Translations under genes and position numbers: made by a program
Notes under the pieces: generated by a model
Told to the model about the DNA's origin: nothing
What the model saw: the letters and a program-made list of their open reading frames with translations, nothing else
Database searches by the model: none
Source of the DNA: an uncultured Hyphomicrobiales bacterium
GTDB lineage: Bacteria > Pseudomonadota > Alphaproteobacteria > Rhizobiales > Rhizobiaceae
Direction: 5' to 3'
Assembly (NCBI GenBank): GCA_943914405.1
Contig: CALUBX010000120.1
Location: forward strand, 1 to 13,441
Length of the DNA: 13,441 nucleotides
Part shown: in pieces, positions 1 through 5,551 of the stretch
Numbering within the stretch: position 1 is the first letter of the stretch
How the letters are laid out: the number at the start of each line of letters is the position of its first letter

Positions 1-708
1 GTCAAGGTCCGGGGTAATGCCAAGGCAGCGGGCCGCCTCAGCCTCGGTCGGATTTCTCAATACGACGCCGGATGGACATATCATCAGCGGCAAGTCGCTC
101 AGCGGGATGCCAAGGCGCTCCATCAGGACCTGACCTTCAGTGTCCGGAAGGGTATTGAGATCCAGATGAGGATAGCCGTTGCTGGTCAGAAAACTCTGCA
201 GCCTCAGCAAGGCAGCAGAGCCGGGTTCGCCGATCAGGACAGACCCGCCCGTGCCGCTGTCCAGAAACATGACGCGACGCAGAATATAAGCTCGCATCAG
301 GATCTCCCCCACCTCCGCGGAGCCGATGATCATCGCGCGGATATGGGCTGCGTCAAAGGGAACTGCGAGGCAGCCATCAGGGCCGGCCCGCAGGCCGGTG
401 AGCGAAGGACGGCCGGACAGCTGATTTACCTCCCCAGAGATCTGGCCCGCCGCATGACGCGTCACCACCACCTCGTTGGAGAATCCGTCCTGGCGGAAGG
501 CTTCGAGCTGCCCTTCCAGAACCAGGAATGCCGGCGCGTTTCGCTCGCCGATCGAAAATGCCTGTTCCCCGGGCTCGAACTGCCTCGGACCGCTGCTACC
601 GAAACGAGCCGCCACTTCCATCTGCAGGGCGCTCAGCACCGGGAAGCGCTGGTGATCCCGCGATCCGATATCCTCCATGGCTCTCACTCTCCCTTGCGAA
701 TGGCACAT
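1..708 (-). CDS. Cyclic-nucleotide-domain/thioredoxin-reductase-like fusion protein, N-terminal part (cut by left edge)
   Basis: The reading frame is open from an ATG at 708 to base 1 (236 codons) and continues out of the window. Residues about 22-135 form a cNMP-binding/Crp-like beta-roll ending in a phosphate-binding-cassette-like stretch, GEVNQLSGRPSLTG at 92-105. The Arg that contacts the cyclic phosphate in Crp (PRAA) is Ser here, so cAMP binding is doubtful. Residues about 155-235 (VLIGEPGS ... LMICPSG) look like a thioredoxin/glutaredoxin-fold linker with no CxxC. In known fusions of this type a FAD/NAD(P)H thioredoxin-reductase module follows; it would lie outside the window, so the redox function is inferred from family architecture. 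Start choice: the ATG at 708 has AAGGAG four bases upstream, while the in-frame ATG at 678 has a poorer site. The gene is divergent from the small gene at 950. Role, from the family: probably an NADPH-linked disulfide redox enzyme in the cytoplasm. Confidence 0.8.
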   Translation of the reverse strand, partial: MCHSQGRVRAMEDIGSRDHQRFPVLSALQMEVAARFGSSGPRQFEPGEQAFSIGERNAPAFLVLEGQLEAFRQDGFSNEVVVTRHAAGQISGEVNQLSGRPSLTGLRAGPDGCLAVPFDAAHIRAMIIGSAEVGEILMRAYILRRVMFLDSGTGGSVLIGEPGSAALLRLQSFLTSNGYPHLDLNTLPDTEGQVLMERLGIPLSDLPLMICPSGVVLRNPTEAEAARCLGITPDLD

Positions 709-949
709 CGGGCTCCTTTCTGAAATGACGATAGGAGCCGCGTCTTGTCGAAAAACGGGATCTTGGCTTGTTCCCTCCTCGAAATGCTCGTCCCTCGCAC
801 ACACGATCTGGAGGCAATAGGATCTCATCGATTTTCGCCGAATGGCATGAAATCGGTCAAGCCGTTGTTTGCCGCCTGTCGCAAGTACTTCGACTTGCGC
901 GACCATGACTGTCGGGCTAGACGCGTGACCAGCAACTGAGAGCATTGAT
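709..949. other. Divergent intergenic region
   Basis: These 241 bases separate the divergent flavoprotein (start 708) and the 71-residue gene (start 950), and must hold promoters for both. I found no convincing -35/-10 pair. A TTG-initiated frame at 745-939 has poor codon character and is not called. The only clear structure is the inverted repeat at 880-899. Confidence 0.5.
880..899. repeat. Inverted repeat, candidate operator upstream of the 950 gene
   Basis: CGCAAGT and ACTTGCG form perfect 7-bp arms separated by six bases (ACTTCG), ending 50 bases before the ATG at 950. Symmetry and position suggest a regulator binding site. A small RNA hairpin is the alternative. No run of T follows, so it is unlikely to be a terminator. 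Confidence 0.4.
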
Positions 950-1165
950 ATGGACACGATGAAGATTGAGAGTCGCGGCGATTTCGGGCTTTGGGCGATC
1001 GAGGCCGCCAAGGCGATCGTCAGCGAACATGGCTTCAATCTGGCCATGGCGGCCCGAAGCGGTTCCGAGGACGACCTGCGAGCAGCTGGAAACGAACTGG
1101 GACAGGCAATCACGGACGCTCTGATGGAAGTCTATGACGGTCTGACCGAGGACATTGCGGAATAA
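950..1165 (+). CDS. Small acidic protein of unknown function (71 aa)
   Basis: I do not recognise a named family. The 71-residue product is acidic and mostly alpha-helical in character (FGLWAIEAAKAIVSEHG, then a DDLRAAGNELGQAITDALME stretch), with no signal peptide, membrane segment, Cys pair or metal motif. Third codon positions are GC-rich as in neighbouring genes, which supports real coding. The ATG at 950 has a weak GAGAG site eight bases upstream; a second ATG three codons later (959) is also possible. It lies between the divergent flavoprotein and the FixJ-type regulator on the same strand as the latter, 180 bases ahead of it. A small cytoplasmic accessory protein is possible, but no function can be assigned. 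Confidence 0.6.
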   Translation: MDTMKIESRGDFGLWAIEAAKAIVSEHGFNLAMAARSGSEDDLRAAGNELGQAITDALMEVYDGLTEDIAE

Positions 1166-1190
1166 TATGCCTTTTCCCCAGGCCTAGGAG

Positions 1191-1301
1191 ATGGAAGGTG
1201 ATCGCGATTTGCCGCGGGTTGACGCCATCGCCAAGCTGATCTTGAATTCAAGCCTCGCGGGAACTGCCGTAGACAGCGTTGCAGAGAAGGGCATGCTTTG
1301 A
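1191..1301 (+). CDS. Possible 36-codon small ORF
   Basis: An ATG at 1191 opens a 36-codon frame ending in TGA at 1299-1301. It begins MEGDRDLPRVDAIAKL and continues with a helix-like, evenly mixed composition. AGGAG lies directly against the ATG, too close for a good ribosome site, which argues against translation from this ATG. It fills most of the gap between the 71-residue gene and the FixJ-type regulator. It could be a small protein, a leader ORF for the regulator, or the remnant of a longer gene. No homologue is recognised. Confidence 0.25.
   Translation: MEGDRDLPRVDAIAKLILNSSLAGTAVDSVAEKGML
1241..1252. repeat. 12-bp perfect palindrome upstream of FixJ-type regulator
   Basis: CTTGAATTCAAG is a perfect palindrome about 94 bases before the start of the response regulator at 1346. 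It lies inside the possible small ORF. It could be a dimeric-regulator half-site pair or chance. Confidence 0.25.
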
Positions 1302-1345
1302 GACACCTCTCGCTGGGTTAAAGCAATAGGAGCTGCACGCATTAC

Positions 1346-1969
1346 ATGCCTGATCAAGCGCTGGTCTACATCATAGACGACAACGAGGATATCCGGCTTT
1401 CTCTCGATAGCCTGTTCCGGTCTGTCGGCCTGGAGACGCGGATGTTTGGGTCTGCCAGTGACTTCCTGGACGCAGACCGGCCGGAGATCGCCAGCTGCCT
1501 GGTGCTTGACGTCCGACTACCTGGTGTCAGCGGGCTTGATTTTCAGGACCAGCTTGTGCGCAAGGGATCGCCTGTTCCGATTATCGTCATGACTGGGCAC
1601 GGCGACATCCAGATGTCTGTGAGAGCCATGAAGGCGGGCGCGGTCGATTTTCTGGTCAAGCCGTTCCGTGATCAAGACATGCTGGATGCAGTATCGGCAG
1701 CTCTTCAGGCGGATCGGAACCGCCGCCGTCAGGAGGGGGATTTTGCTTCACTCCAGCAGCGCTACAAGGATCTCACCGATCGCGAAAAGCAGGTGATGAC
1801 GCTCGTTACGTCAGGCTTGATGAACAAGCAGGTGGCGGGAGAGCTGAATCTCAGCGAGGTCACGATCAAGATCCACAGAAGCTCCGCGATGCGGAAGATG
1901 GAAGCCAAGACACTCGCCGATTTCGTCAGAATGGCCGACCTGCTCAAGCGGCAAAAAGGCGTCTCCTGA
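1346..1969 (+). CDS. FixJ-family two-component response regulator (receiver + LuxR-type HTH)
   Basis: A 207-residue cytoplasmic transcription factor activated by phosphorylation. The receiver domain spans about residues 5-120. The acidic pair is Asp11-Asp12, the phospho-acceptor is Asp55 (VLDVRLPG), the switch Thr is Thr83 (VMTGHGD) and the conserved Lys is Lys105 (VKPF). A GerE/LuxR helix-turn-helix follows at about 140-200 (LTDREKQVMTLVTSGLMNKQVAGEL). Length and layout match the FixJ/TodT/NarL class. The ATG at 1346 has AGGAG 13 bases upstream, a little far, but the next residues align with receiver starts. It converges on the stand-alone receiver at 1976 with six bases between stop codons. 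No kinase is adjacent; the nearest is the PAS kinase at 6675. Target genes are unknown. Confidence 0.93.
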   Translation: MPDQALVYIIDDNEDIRLSLDSLFRSVGLETRMFGSASDFLDADRPEIASCLVLDVRLPGVSGLDFQDQLVRKGSPVPIIVMTGHGDIQMSVRAMKAGAVDFLVKPFRDQDMLDAVSAALQADRNRRRQEGDFASLQQRYKDLTDREKQVMTLVTSGLMNKQVAGELNLSEVTIKIHRSSAMRKMEAKTLADFVRMADLLKRQKGVS

Positions 1970-1975
1970 GCAACG

Positions 1976-2353
1976 CTATACCCTTAGACTGCGGAACGCC
2001 TGATCAAGGCTCGCGAGTAGAGCATCGGCGGAAATCGGTTTGGCGAGGCAGGAGATAGCACCTGAAGCATGAGCATGATCTTCCAGGCCGAACTCTGAGC
2101 GACCGGTCATCAGGATCACGGGCAGATCCGGCACGAGATCTTTCAACCGCCGCGCCAGTTCCAGACCATTCAGTACAGGCATGTGGATATCGCTGATAAT
2201 GCAGGTGAACTGGGCGAGATCCTGTTGCTGAAGCAGCTCCTGACCGGATGCAAAGCACTCTGCCCGATAACCGAAGGAGCGAATGAGGCTGCTCAGCGCT
2301 GCTGGAATGTCGGGGTCGTCATCCACTATTCCGACCAGTTTGTGTATCGGCAT
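1976..2353 (-). CDS. Stand-alone receiver-domain response regulator (no output domain)
   Basis: A 125-residue single-domain response regulator. Acidic residues Asp11-13, phospho-acceptor Asp55 (ISDIHMP), Thr83 (LMTGRS) and Lys105 (AKPIS) are all present, so it should accept phosphate. The protein ends right after the receiver fold. The frame is open to 2419, but the ATG at 2353 is preferred: GAGGG lies four bases upstream and the protein then starts as receivers do (MPIHKLVGIVDDDPD). Families like this act as phosphate sinks, shuttles or protein-protein switches for a kinase. Its Asp55, Thr83 and Lys105 fall at the same residue numbers as in the FixJ-type regulator at 1346, which suggests a shared kinase, though this is inference. 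It is the last gene of the minus-strand run, 143 bases after the AraC gene. Confidence 0.9.
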   Translation of the reverse strand: MPIHKLVGIVDDDPDIPAALSSLIRSFGYRAECFASGQELLQQQDLAQFTCIISDIHMPVLNGLELARRLKDLVPDLPVILMTGRSEFGLEDHAHASGAISCLAKPISADALLASLDQAFRSLRV

Positions 2354-2365
2354 CGCGCCCTCTTG

Positions 2366-2381
2366 AAGCGTCTCTACGCTT
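2366..2381 (-). promoter_or_regulatory. Short hairpin just upstream of the receiver gene's ribosome site
   Basis: AAGCGT and ACGCTT pair perfectly around a four-base loop (AGAG on the coding strand), 13 bases before the ATG at 2353 and immediately 5' of its GAGGG site. It may be a leader hairpin affecting translation or an operator. Confidence 0.35.
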
Positions 2382-2496
2382 GCTTGGCTGTAGGTTAGTT
2401 GTTGCGGCGCCTTATACAATTATCCGTGTGTATGTGCGTCAGTTTGGCCTGCGACCTCAATTCCTGGCGGTCATCTACTCGCTGTCGCCGCGACCT

Positions 2497-3090
2497 TCAA
2501 GATAGTCTCGGTTCCGCGTGGCACTGGCTGTGCTCATAGGCCAACTGGCGGAAGTGGCGGCGCCACGCGCTCGGCGTGGTGCCCGTCACCCGCCGGAAGA
2601 TACGCGACAGATGTGCCTGGTCCGCCAGACCGCAGTCCAACGCGACCTCGCAAAGCGGCTTGTTGCTTGTCAACATCAGTTGCTTGGCGTACTCGACCCG
2701 GCAATTGATGACATGATTATGAGGCGACGTTCCGTATGTCGTCTTGAACGCCGCCGAGAAATAGCTCGTGCTGAGATTGCTGAGCCGGGAAAGCTGCTCG
2801 ATCGAGATCGTTCGTGAAATATTCTGCTCGATGAAAACGTCGAGCCGCTTGACCTGCCAGGGAGCGAGCCCCCCGACCGCCAGTTCACCCCGTCGTTTCG
2901 GCACCGATATTGAGGGCCGCAACAGGTGTGACGCTCGCTTTATCAGGTCGAGCGCATTGGCTTCGTCCCGTTCCACGCAAGTCGCGGCACGCAGCAGAAG
3001 AGCAGAGACTTCCTCGGACAGGTCGTGCTGGATTGCTCCAAAGGCGGGCACTGCGTTCTGACGGTCTAGAAGAGCTACGTTGGCGGTCAT
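2497..3090 (-). CDS. AraC-family transcriptional regulator (short form)
   Basis: A 197-residue regulator with a C-terminal AraC/XylS double helix-turn-helix, roughly the last 100-110 residues. Recognisable stretches are VFIEQNISRTISIEQLSRL, FSAAFKTTYGTSPHNHV (first HTH), and ALDCGLADQAHLSRIFRRVTG with TPSAWRR (second HTH). The N-terminal 90 residues are short and lack a clear cupin or ligand domain, so how it senses a signal is unknown. Start choice: ATG at 3090 has GGAG six bases upstream, while an in-frame ATG at 3102 lacks a good site. A further in-frame ATG at 3141 with a very strong ribosome site is cut off by a TGA at 3109-3111 (see the leader ORF). It sits in the minus-strand run and could control the hydrolase/DUF1275 genes or the receiver gene. 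Confidence 0.88.
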   Translation of the reverse strand: MTANVALLDRQNAVPAFGAIQHDLSEEVSALLLRAATCVERDEANALDLIKRASHLLRPSISVPKRRGELAVGGLAPWQVKRLDVFIEQNISRTISIEQLSRLSNLSTSYFSAAFKTTYGTSPHNHVINCRVEYAKQLMLTSNKPLCEVALDCGLADQAHLSRIFRRVTGTTPSAWRRHFRQLAYEHSQCHAEPRLS

Positions 3091-3108
3091 CGTGGTCTCC
3101 ATCGTGGT

Positions 3109-3141
3109 TCAAGCTGATTGCTTGACCTCATAGAAAACCAT
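3109..3141 (-). CDS. Ten-residue leader ORF in frame with the AraC regulator
   Basis: The ATG at 3141 follows AGGAGGGG by about six bases, the best ribosome-binding site in this part of the window. It encodes MVFYEVKQSA and ends in TGA at 3109-3111. The same frame resumes as the AraC protein six bases later at 3102. Either it is a leader peptide with translational coupling, or the TGA is a nonsense mutation that removed the original N-terminus. Confidence 0.4.
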   Translation of the reverse strand: MVFYEVKQSA

Positions 3142-3153
3142 TTCGCTCCCCTC

Positions 3154-3381
3154 CTAAATTGTCCACTGAGTGCGTTTTGGCAGCCATGAGGCTCGCTGAA
3201 CCATACCAAGGTATAGTTCCTGAGGTTCGCCGGGCGGCAGGTTCGTGACAGCCATGGCCTGGAGCCCTAGCCTCCTCTGAAAAATCGGAGAAGGCACGGT
3301 CCTTCCGGAGACGTCGAGTTTGACGGACAAGGTCTTGAGGACGGTGACAGCCCTGCTGCAGATGCTTCGGCGGATCATCAC
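3154..3381 (-). CDS. Possible 75-residue protein, unknown function
   Basis: The frame runs from ATG 3381 to TAG at 3154. The middle (VKLDVSGRTVPSP ... VTNLPPGEPQELYLGMV) has the look of a folded protein, and third positions are GC-rich through the first 50 codons. Against it, there is no Shine-Dalgarno sequence, because the start sits directly after a GC-rich hairpin, and I recognise no family. It could instead be a decayed gene. It lies between the FPASDP small gene and the AraC gene on the same strand. Confidence 0.35.
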   Translation of the reverse strand: MMIRRSICSRAVTVLKTLSVKLDVSGRTVPSPIFQRRLGLQAMAVTNLPPGEPQELYLGMVQRASWLPKRTQWTI

Positions 3382-3386
3382 GCGCG

Positions 3387-3416
3387 AAAGCGCGCTGCCA
3401 TCAGGTAGCGCGCTTT
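3387..3416 (-). terminator. Perfect 10-bp inverted repeat, likely terminator of the DUF1275/small-protein unit
   Basis: AAAGCGCGCT and AGCGCGCTTT are perfect arms around a ten-base loop, 50 bases beyond the stop at 3467. In the minus direction the stem ends in TTT, but there is no long T-run, so termination may be partial. The left arm can instead pair with 3381-3385 to form a five-pair stem capped by a GAAA tetraloop. Confidence 0.5.
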
Positions 3417-3466
3417 AAATATGCGGGTTCTGTCACCTGCCACAACGGGACCGGTTTTGGCCGTGT

Positions 3467-3658
3467 CTAGGCGATGTGTCCGGAGGACAGAGGGTCACTG
3501 GCCGGAAACGTTTCTCTCAGTGCCTCATCAAGATCGGCATCTGCCTCTTTTTGTGAGGGCGCTTCGGGAAAGACTTCGGATGTGAGATCGGCGCGCTCAG
3601 GAAGAGACGCAATCGCGTCCCGCAAGGTCTCCGTCCCGCTGCTTGGCCTGTTGATCAT
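3467..3658 (-). CDS. Small protein with C-terminal FPASDP motif (63 aa)
   Basis: A 63-residue acidic protein beginning MINRPSSGTETLRDAI and ending DEALRETFPASDPLSSGHIA. The tail (D-E-A-L-x-E-T/S-F-P-A-S-D-P) is a recurrent C-terminal motif in small, uncharacterised proteobacterial proteins; no biochemical role is known to me. It has no membrane segment or signal. It starts 14 bases after the stop of the DUF1275 gene, so the two are very likely co-transcribed. The ribosome site is weak (CGGGAA), which would fit translational coupling. A longer open frame extends upstream to 4018 but overlaps the DUF1275 gene and is not credible. The inverted repeat at 3387-3416 follows it. Confidence 0.72.
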   Translation of the reverse strand: MINRPSSGTETLRDAIASLPERADLTSEVFPEAPSQKEADADLDEALRETFPASDPLSSGHIA

Positions 3659-3672
3659 GTTGGAGTTCCCGT

Positions 3673-4353
3673 TCAGTCGCCTTCCGGCGTCTGGATCTTT
3701 GCTAGAAATGCAAGCGCAGACAGAATTGGCGGGATGGCAAAGCACCAAACCGGGTTCAGTATATAGGCTAAAGCCGCCGCTGCACATCCGACAGCGAAAG
3801 CGGCCACGCTCAAGGACATGGTCTTGAGGCGCCTGACGGCTGCCGCGCGTCCCTCGCCCGCCACGCCCGTCGCAAGATCCCCCAGATCCAGCATGATCTG
3901 CGTCGTCGTCCCGGTCATCAGGGTTGTCGGCGGCGATTTGGCAAGATGAACGCGGTGAACGGCATTTTGCACCGCCATGCCAGCCACAAGAGACATACCA
4001 ATAGCTAGCGTCGACCACGCATTGGTGTTGTCGAAGGGGCCGTAAGCAACCGCCAGCATGAACGCGACGAATAAGAAGGTCAGTTTAACGACCAAGAGCG
4101 GTCTCAGTACCGGATATCCCCTCTTTTTGAGGGCAAGGCCGCCGATCCGGGTCAGGAAAATGCAGATGCAAAAGACCGGGAGGGCCAGCAGCTTGGCCAA
4201 TCCCCCGCCTGTTCCCAGGGCCACAGCAGCACCCAGCGTCACGAAATTGCCTGTGACATGCGCCGTGAACAATCCCCCGAGTGCTAGAAAGCCGACAGTA
4301 TCGACATAGCCGCCATTGAGGCTCAGCAGGAGGGCGAGCGGGATATTCTTCAT
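3673..4353 (-). CDS. DUF1275 (YoaK-type) integral membrane protein
   Basis: A 226-residue inner-membrane protein with about six to seven hydrophobic segments. The N-terminal signature of the family is visible: LSLNGGYVDTVGFLALGGLF followed by THVTGN-like TAHVTGNFVTLG at about residues 30-41. The internal M-T-G-T-T-T-Q stretch at about 147-153 is a second, pseudo-repeated copy of the same motif. Length is typical for the family. The molecular function of DUF1275 is not established; transport has been suggested. The ATG at 4353 has only a distant AAAGGGA site, but it aligns with family N-termini. Just 48 bases separate it from the terminator hairpin of the upstream hydrolase, leaving little room for a promoter of its own. 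The FPASDP small gene follows after 14 bases. Confidence 0.88.
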   Translation of the reverse strand: MKNIPLALLLSLNGGYVDTVGFLALGGLFTAHVTGNFVTLGAAVALGTGGGLAKLLALPVFCICIFLTRIGGLALKKRGYPVLRPLLVVKLTFLFVAFMLAVAYGPFDNTNAWSTLAIGMSLVAGMAVQNAVHRVHLAKSPPTTLMTGTTTQIMLDLGDLATGVAGEGRAAAVRRLKTMSLSVAAFAVGCAAAALAYILNPVWCFAIPPILSALAFLAKIQTPEGD

Positions 4354-4387
4354 CGGCGAGGCGTCCCTTTGCCGGTCAGGTGCAGAC

Positions 4388-4434
4388 AGAAAAACAAGAC
4401 AGCGACAGCCTGCCGGATCAAGGCAGGCTGTCGC
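4388..4434 (-). terminator. Strong rho-independent terminator after the chloroperoxidase-like gene
   Basis: GCGACAGCCTGCC (4402-4414) and its exact complement (4422-4434) form a 13-pair stem with a seven-base loop, starting seven bases beyond the stop codon of the hydrolase. In the minus direction the stem is followed by a T-rich tract containing TTTTT (complement of 4390-4394). This is the best terminator in the window. Confidence 0.85.
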
Positions 4435-4440
4435 AAGCGG

Positions 4441-5421
4441 TCAGGCCTTGATGAAGGCGAGAAGGTCGGGATTGATTACGTCCGCATGCGTGGTGAGCAT
4501 GCCGTGCGGGTAACCGGGGTAAACCTTCAGCGTGCCGTTCTTCAAAAGCTTGACGGACAGGCGTGCCGCATCGTCGATCGGCACCACCTGATCGTCGTCG
4601 CCATGCATGACGAGAGTGGGAACGGTGATCTTCTTCAGATCCTCGGTCTGGTCGGTCTCCGAGAAGGCCTTGATGCCGTCATAGTGAGCCTTGGCGCTAC
4701 CCATCATACCCTGCCGCCACCAGTTCTGGATCACACCGGGATAAATCTTGGCGTCCGGGCGGTTAAAGCCGTAGAAAGGTCCGGTCGGGAAGTCGATGAA
4801 CAACTGAGCGCGGTTTTCGGCAACGCCTTTCCTGATCCCGTCGAAGACTTCGATCGGCAGACCACCCGGGTTGCTTTCCGTCTTCAGCATGATCGGTGGC
4901 ACGGCCGAGACCAATACCGCCTTGGCGACCCGGCCCTGCGGCTCGCCGAACTTCGCCACATAGCGGGCGACTTCGCCGCCGCCGGTGGAATGGCCGATGT
5001 GCACCGCGTTCTTCAGGTTGAGGTGCTCCACAACGGCGGATGCGTCTGCCGCGTAATGATCCATGTCGTGGCCCTCGGAGACCTGCTGCGACCGGCCATG
5101 GCCGCGGCGATCATGAGCCACCACGCGGTAGCCATGCTGAACGAAGAACAGCATCTGGGCATCCCAGTCGTCCGAGGACAGCGGCCAGCCGTGGTGGAAA
5201 TGGATGGGCTGTGCATCCTTCGGACCCCAGTCTTTGTAGAAGATCTGAACACCGTCCTTGGTCTCGACGAAGCTGCTGGTCATTTCGAATGGTCCTTTAT
5301 TGTGCGCGTTTGGGGAAGATGTGGTTTTGGAAAGGGCCACCGAGGGCATGGCGGCGAGAGCCGAAAGACTCATGCCGGCCAGCATGACCTGGCGCCGGGA
5401 AAGTTCGAAATCGCTGGACAT
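4441..5421 (-). CDS. Tat-exported alpha/beta hydrolase of the non-heme chloroperoxidase/arylesterase family
   Basis: The 326-residue protein has a twin-arginine signal: SRRQVML at residues 8-14, a hydrophobic stretch to about 30 and A-L-S-K near a cleavage site. It is therefore predicted to be periplasmic and exported folded. The mature part matches cofactor-free haloperoxidases/esterases: HHGWPLSSDDW (76-86) with the oxyanion-hole region, HDRRGHGRS (103-111), nucleophile Ser145 in GHSTGG, probable acid Asp277 in HGDDDQVVP, and His306 in PHG. The triad is complete. In vitro these enzymes perhydrolyse carboxylic acids, and many are esterases in vivo; the substrate here is unknown. The frame is open to 5547, but ATG 5421 with GAGG five bases upstream starts exactly at the Tat leader. 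A strong terminator follows. The other hydrolase ends 130 bases upstream, so it probably has its own promoter. Confidence 0.9.
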   Translation of the reverse strand: MSSDFELSRRQVMLAGMSLSALAAMPSVALSKTTSSPNAHNKGPFEMTSSFVETKDGVQIFYKDWGPKDAQPIHFHHGWPLSSDDWDAQMLFFVQHGYRVVAHDRRGHGRSQQVSEGHDMDHYAADASAVVEHLNLKNAVHIGHSTGGGEVARYVAKFGEPQGRVAKAVLVSAVPPIMLKTESNPGGLPIEVFDGIRKGVAENRAQLFIDFPTGPFYGFNRPDAKIYPGVIQNWWRQGMMGSAKAHYDGIKAFSETDQTEDLKKITVPTLVMHGDDDQVVPIDDAARLSVKLLKNGTLKVYPGYPHGMLTTHADVINPDLLAFIKA

Positions 5422-5551
5422 TTTTGCCTCTTCAAGAAGTATGGCTTTCGGTCGGGTTATTTCCGGTATACGGAGTAAGGGCCGGCGCTTCTTGTGTGTT
5501 TGTGGGGGCGTTTGGATGATCTTGCGGTCCGTTAGTGCTTCATGCATCCGC

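Noticed and set aside
166..723. Plus-strand open frame (185 codons) at the left end
   Set aside because: The opposite strand encodes a recognisable cyclic-nucleotide domain plus Trx-like segment with a strong ribosome site; the plus frame has no family features.
1258..1281. GGAAC ... CGTT as a general-stress (EcfG-type) sigma factor promoter
   Set aside because: The spacing between the two elements is 12 bases, not the 16-17 expected.
4369..5478. Long plus-strand open frame (369 codons) opposite the chloroperoxidase-like gene
   Set aside because: It is antisense to a gene with complete catalytic motifs and a Tat signal. Its product is His/Arg/Val-rich with no recognisable domain, a usual shadow in GC-rich DNA.
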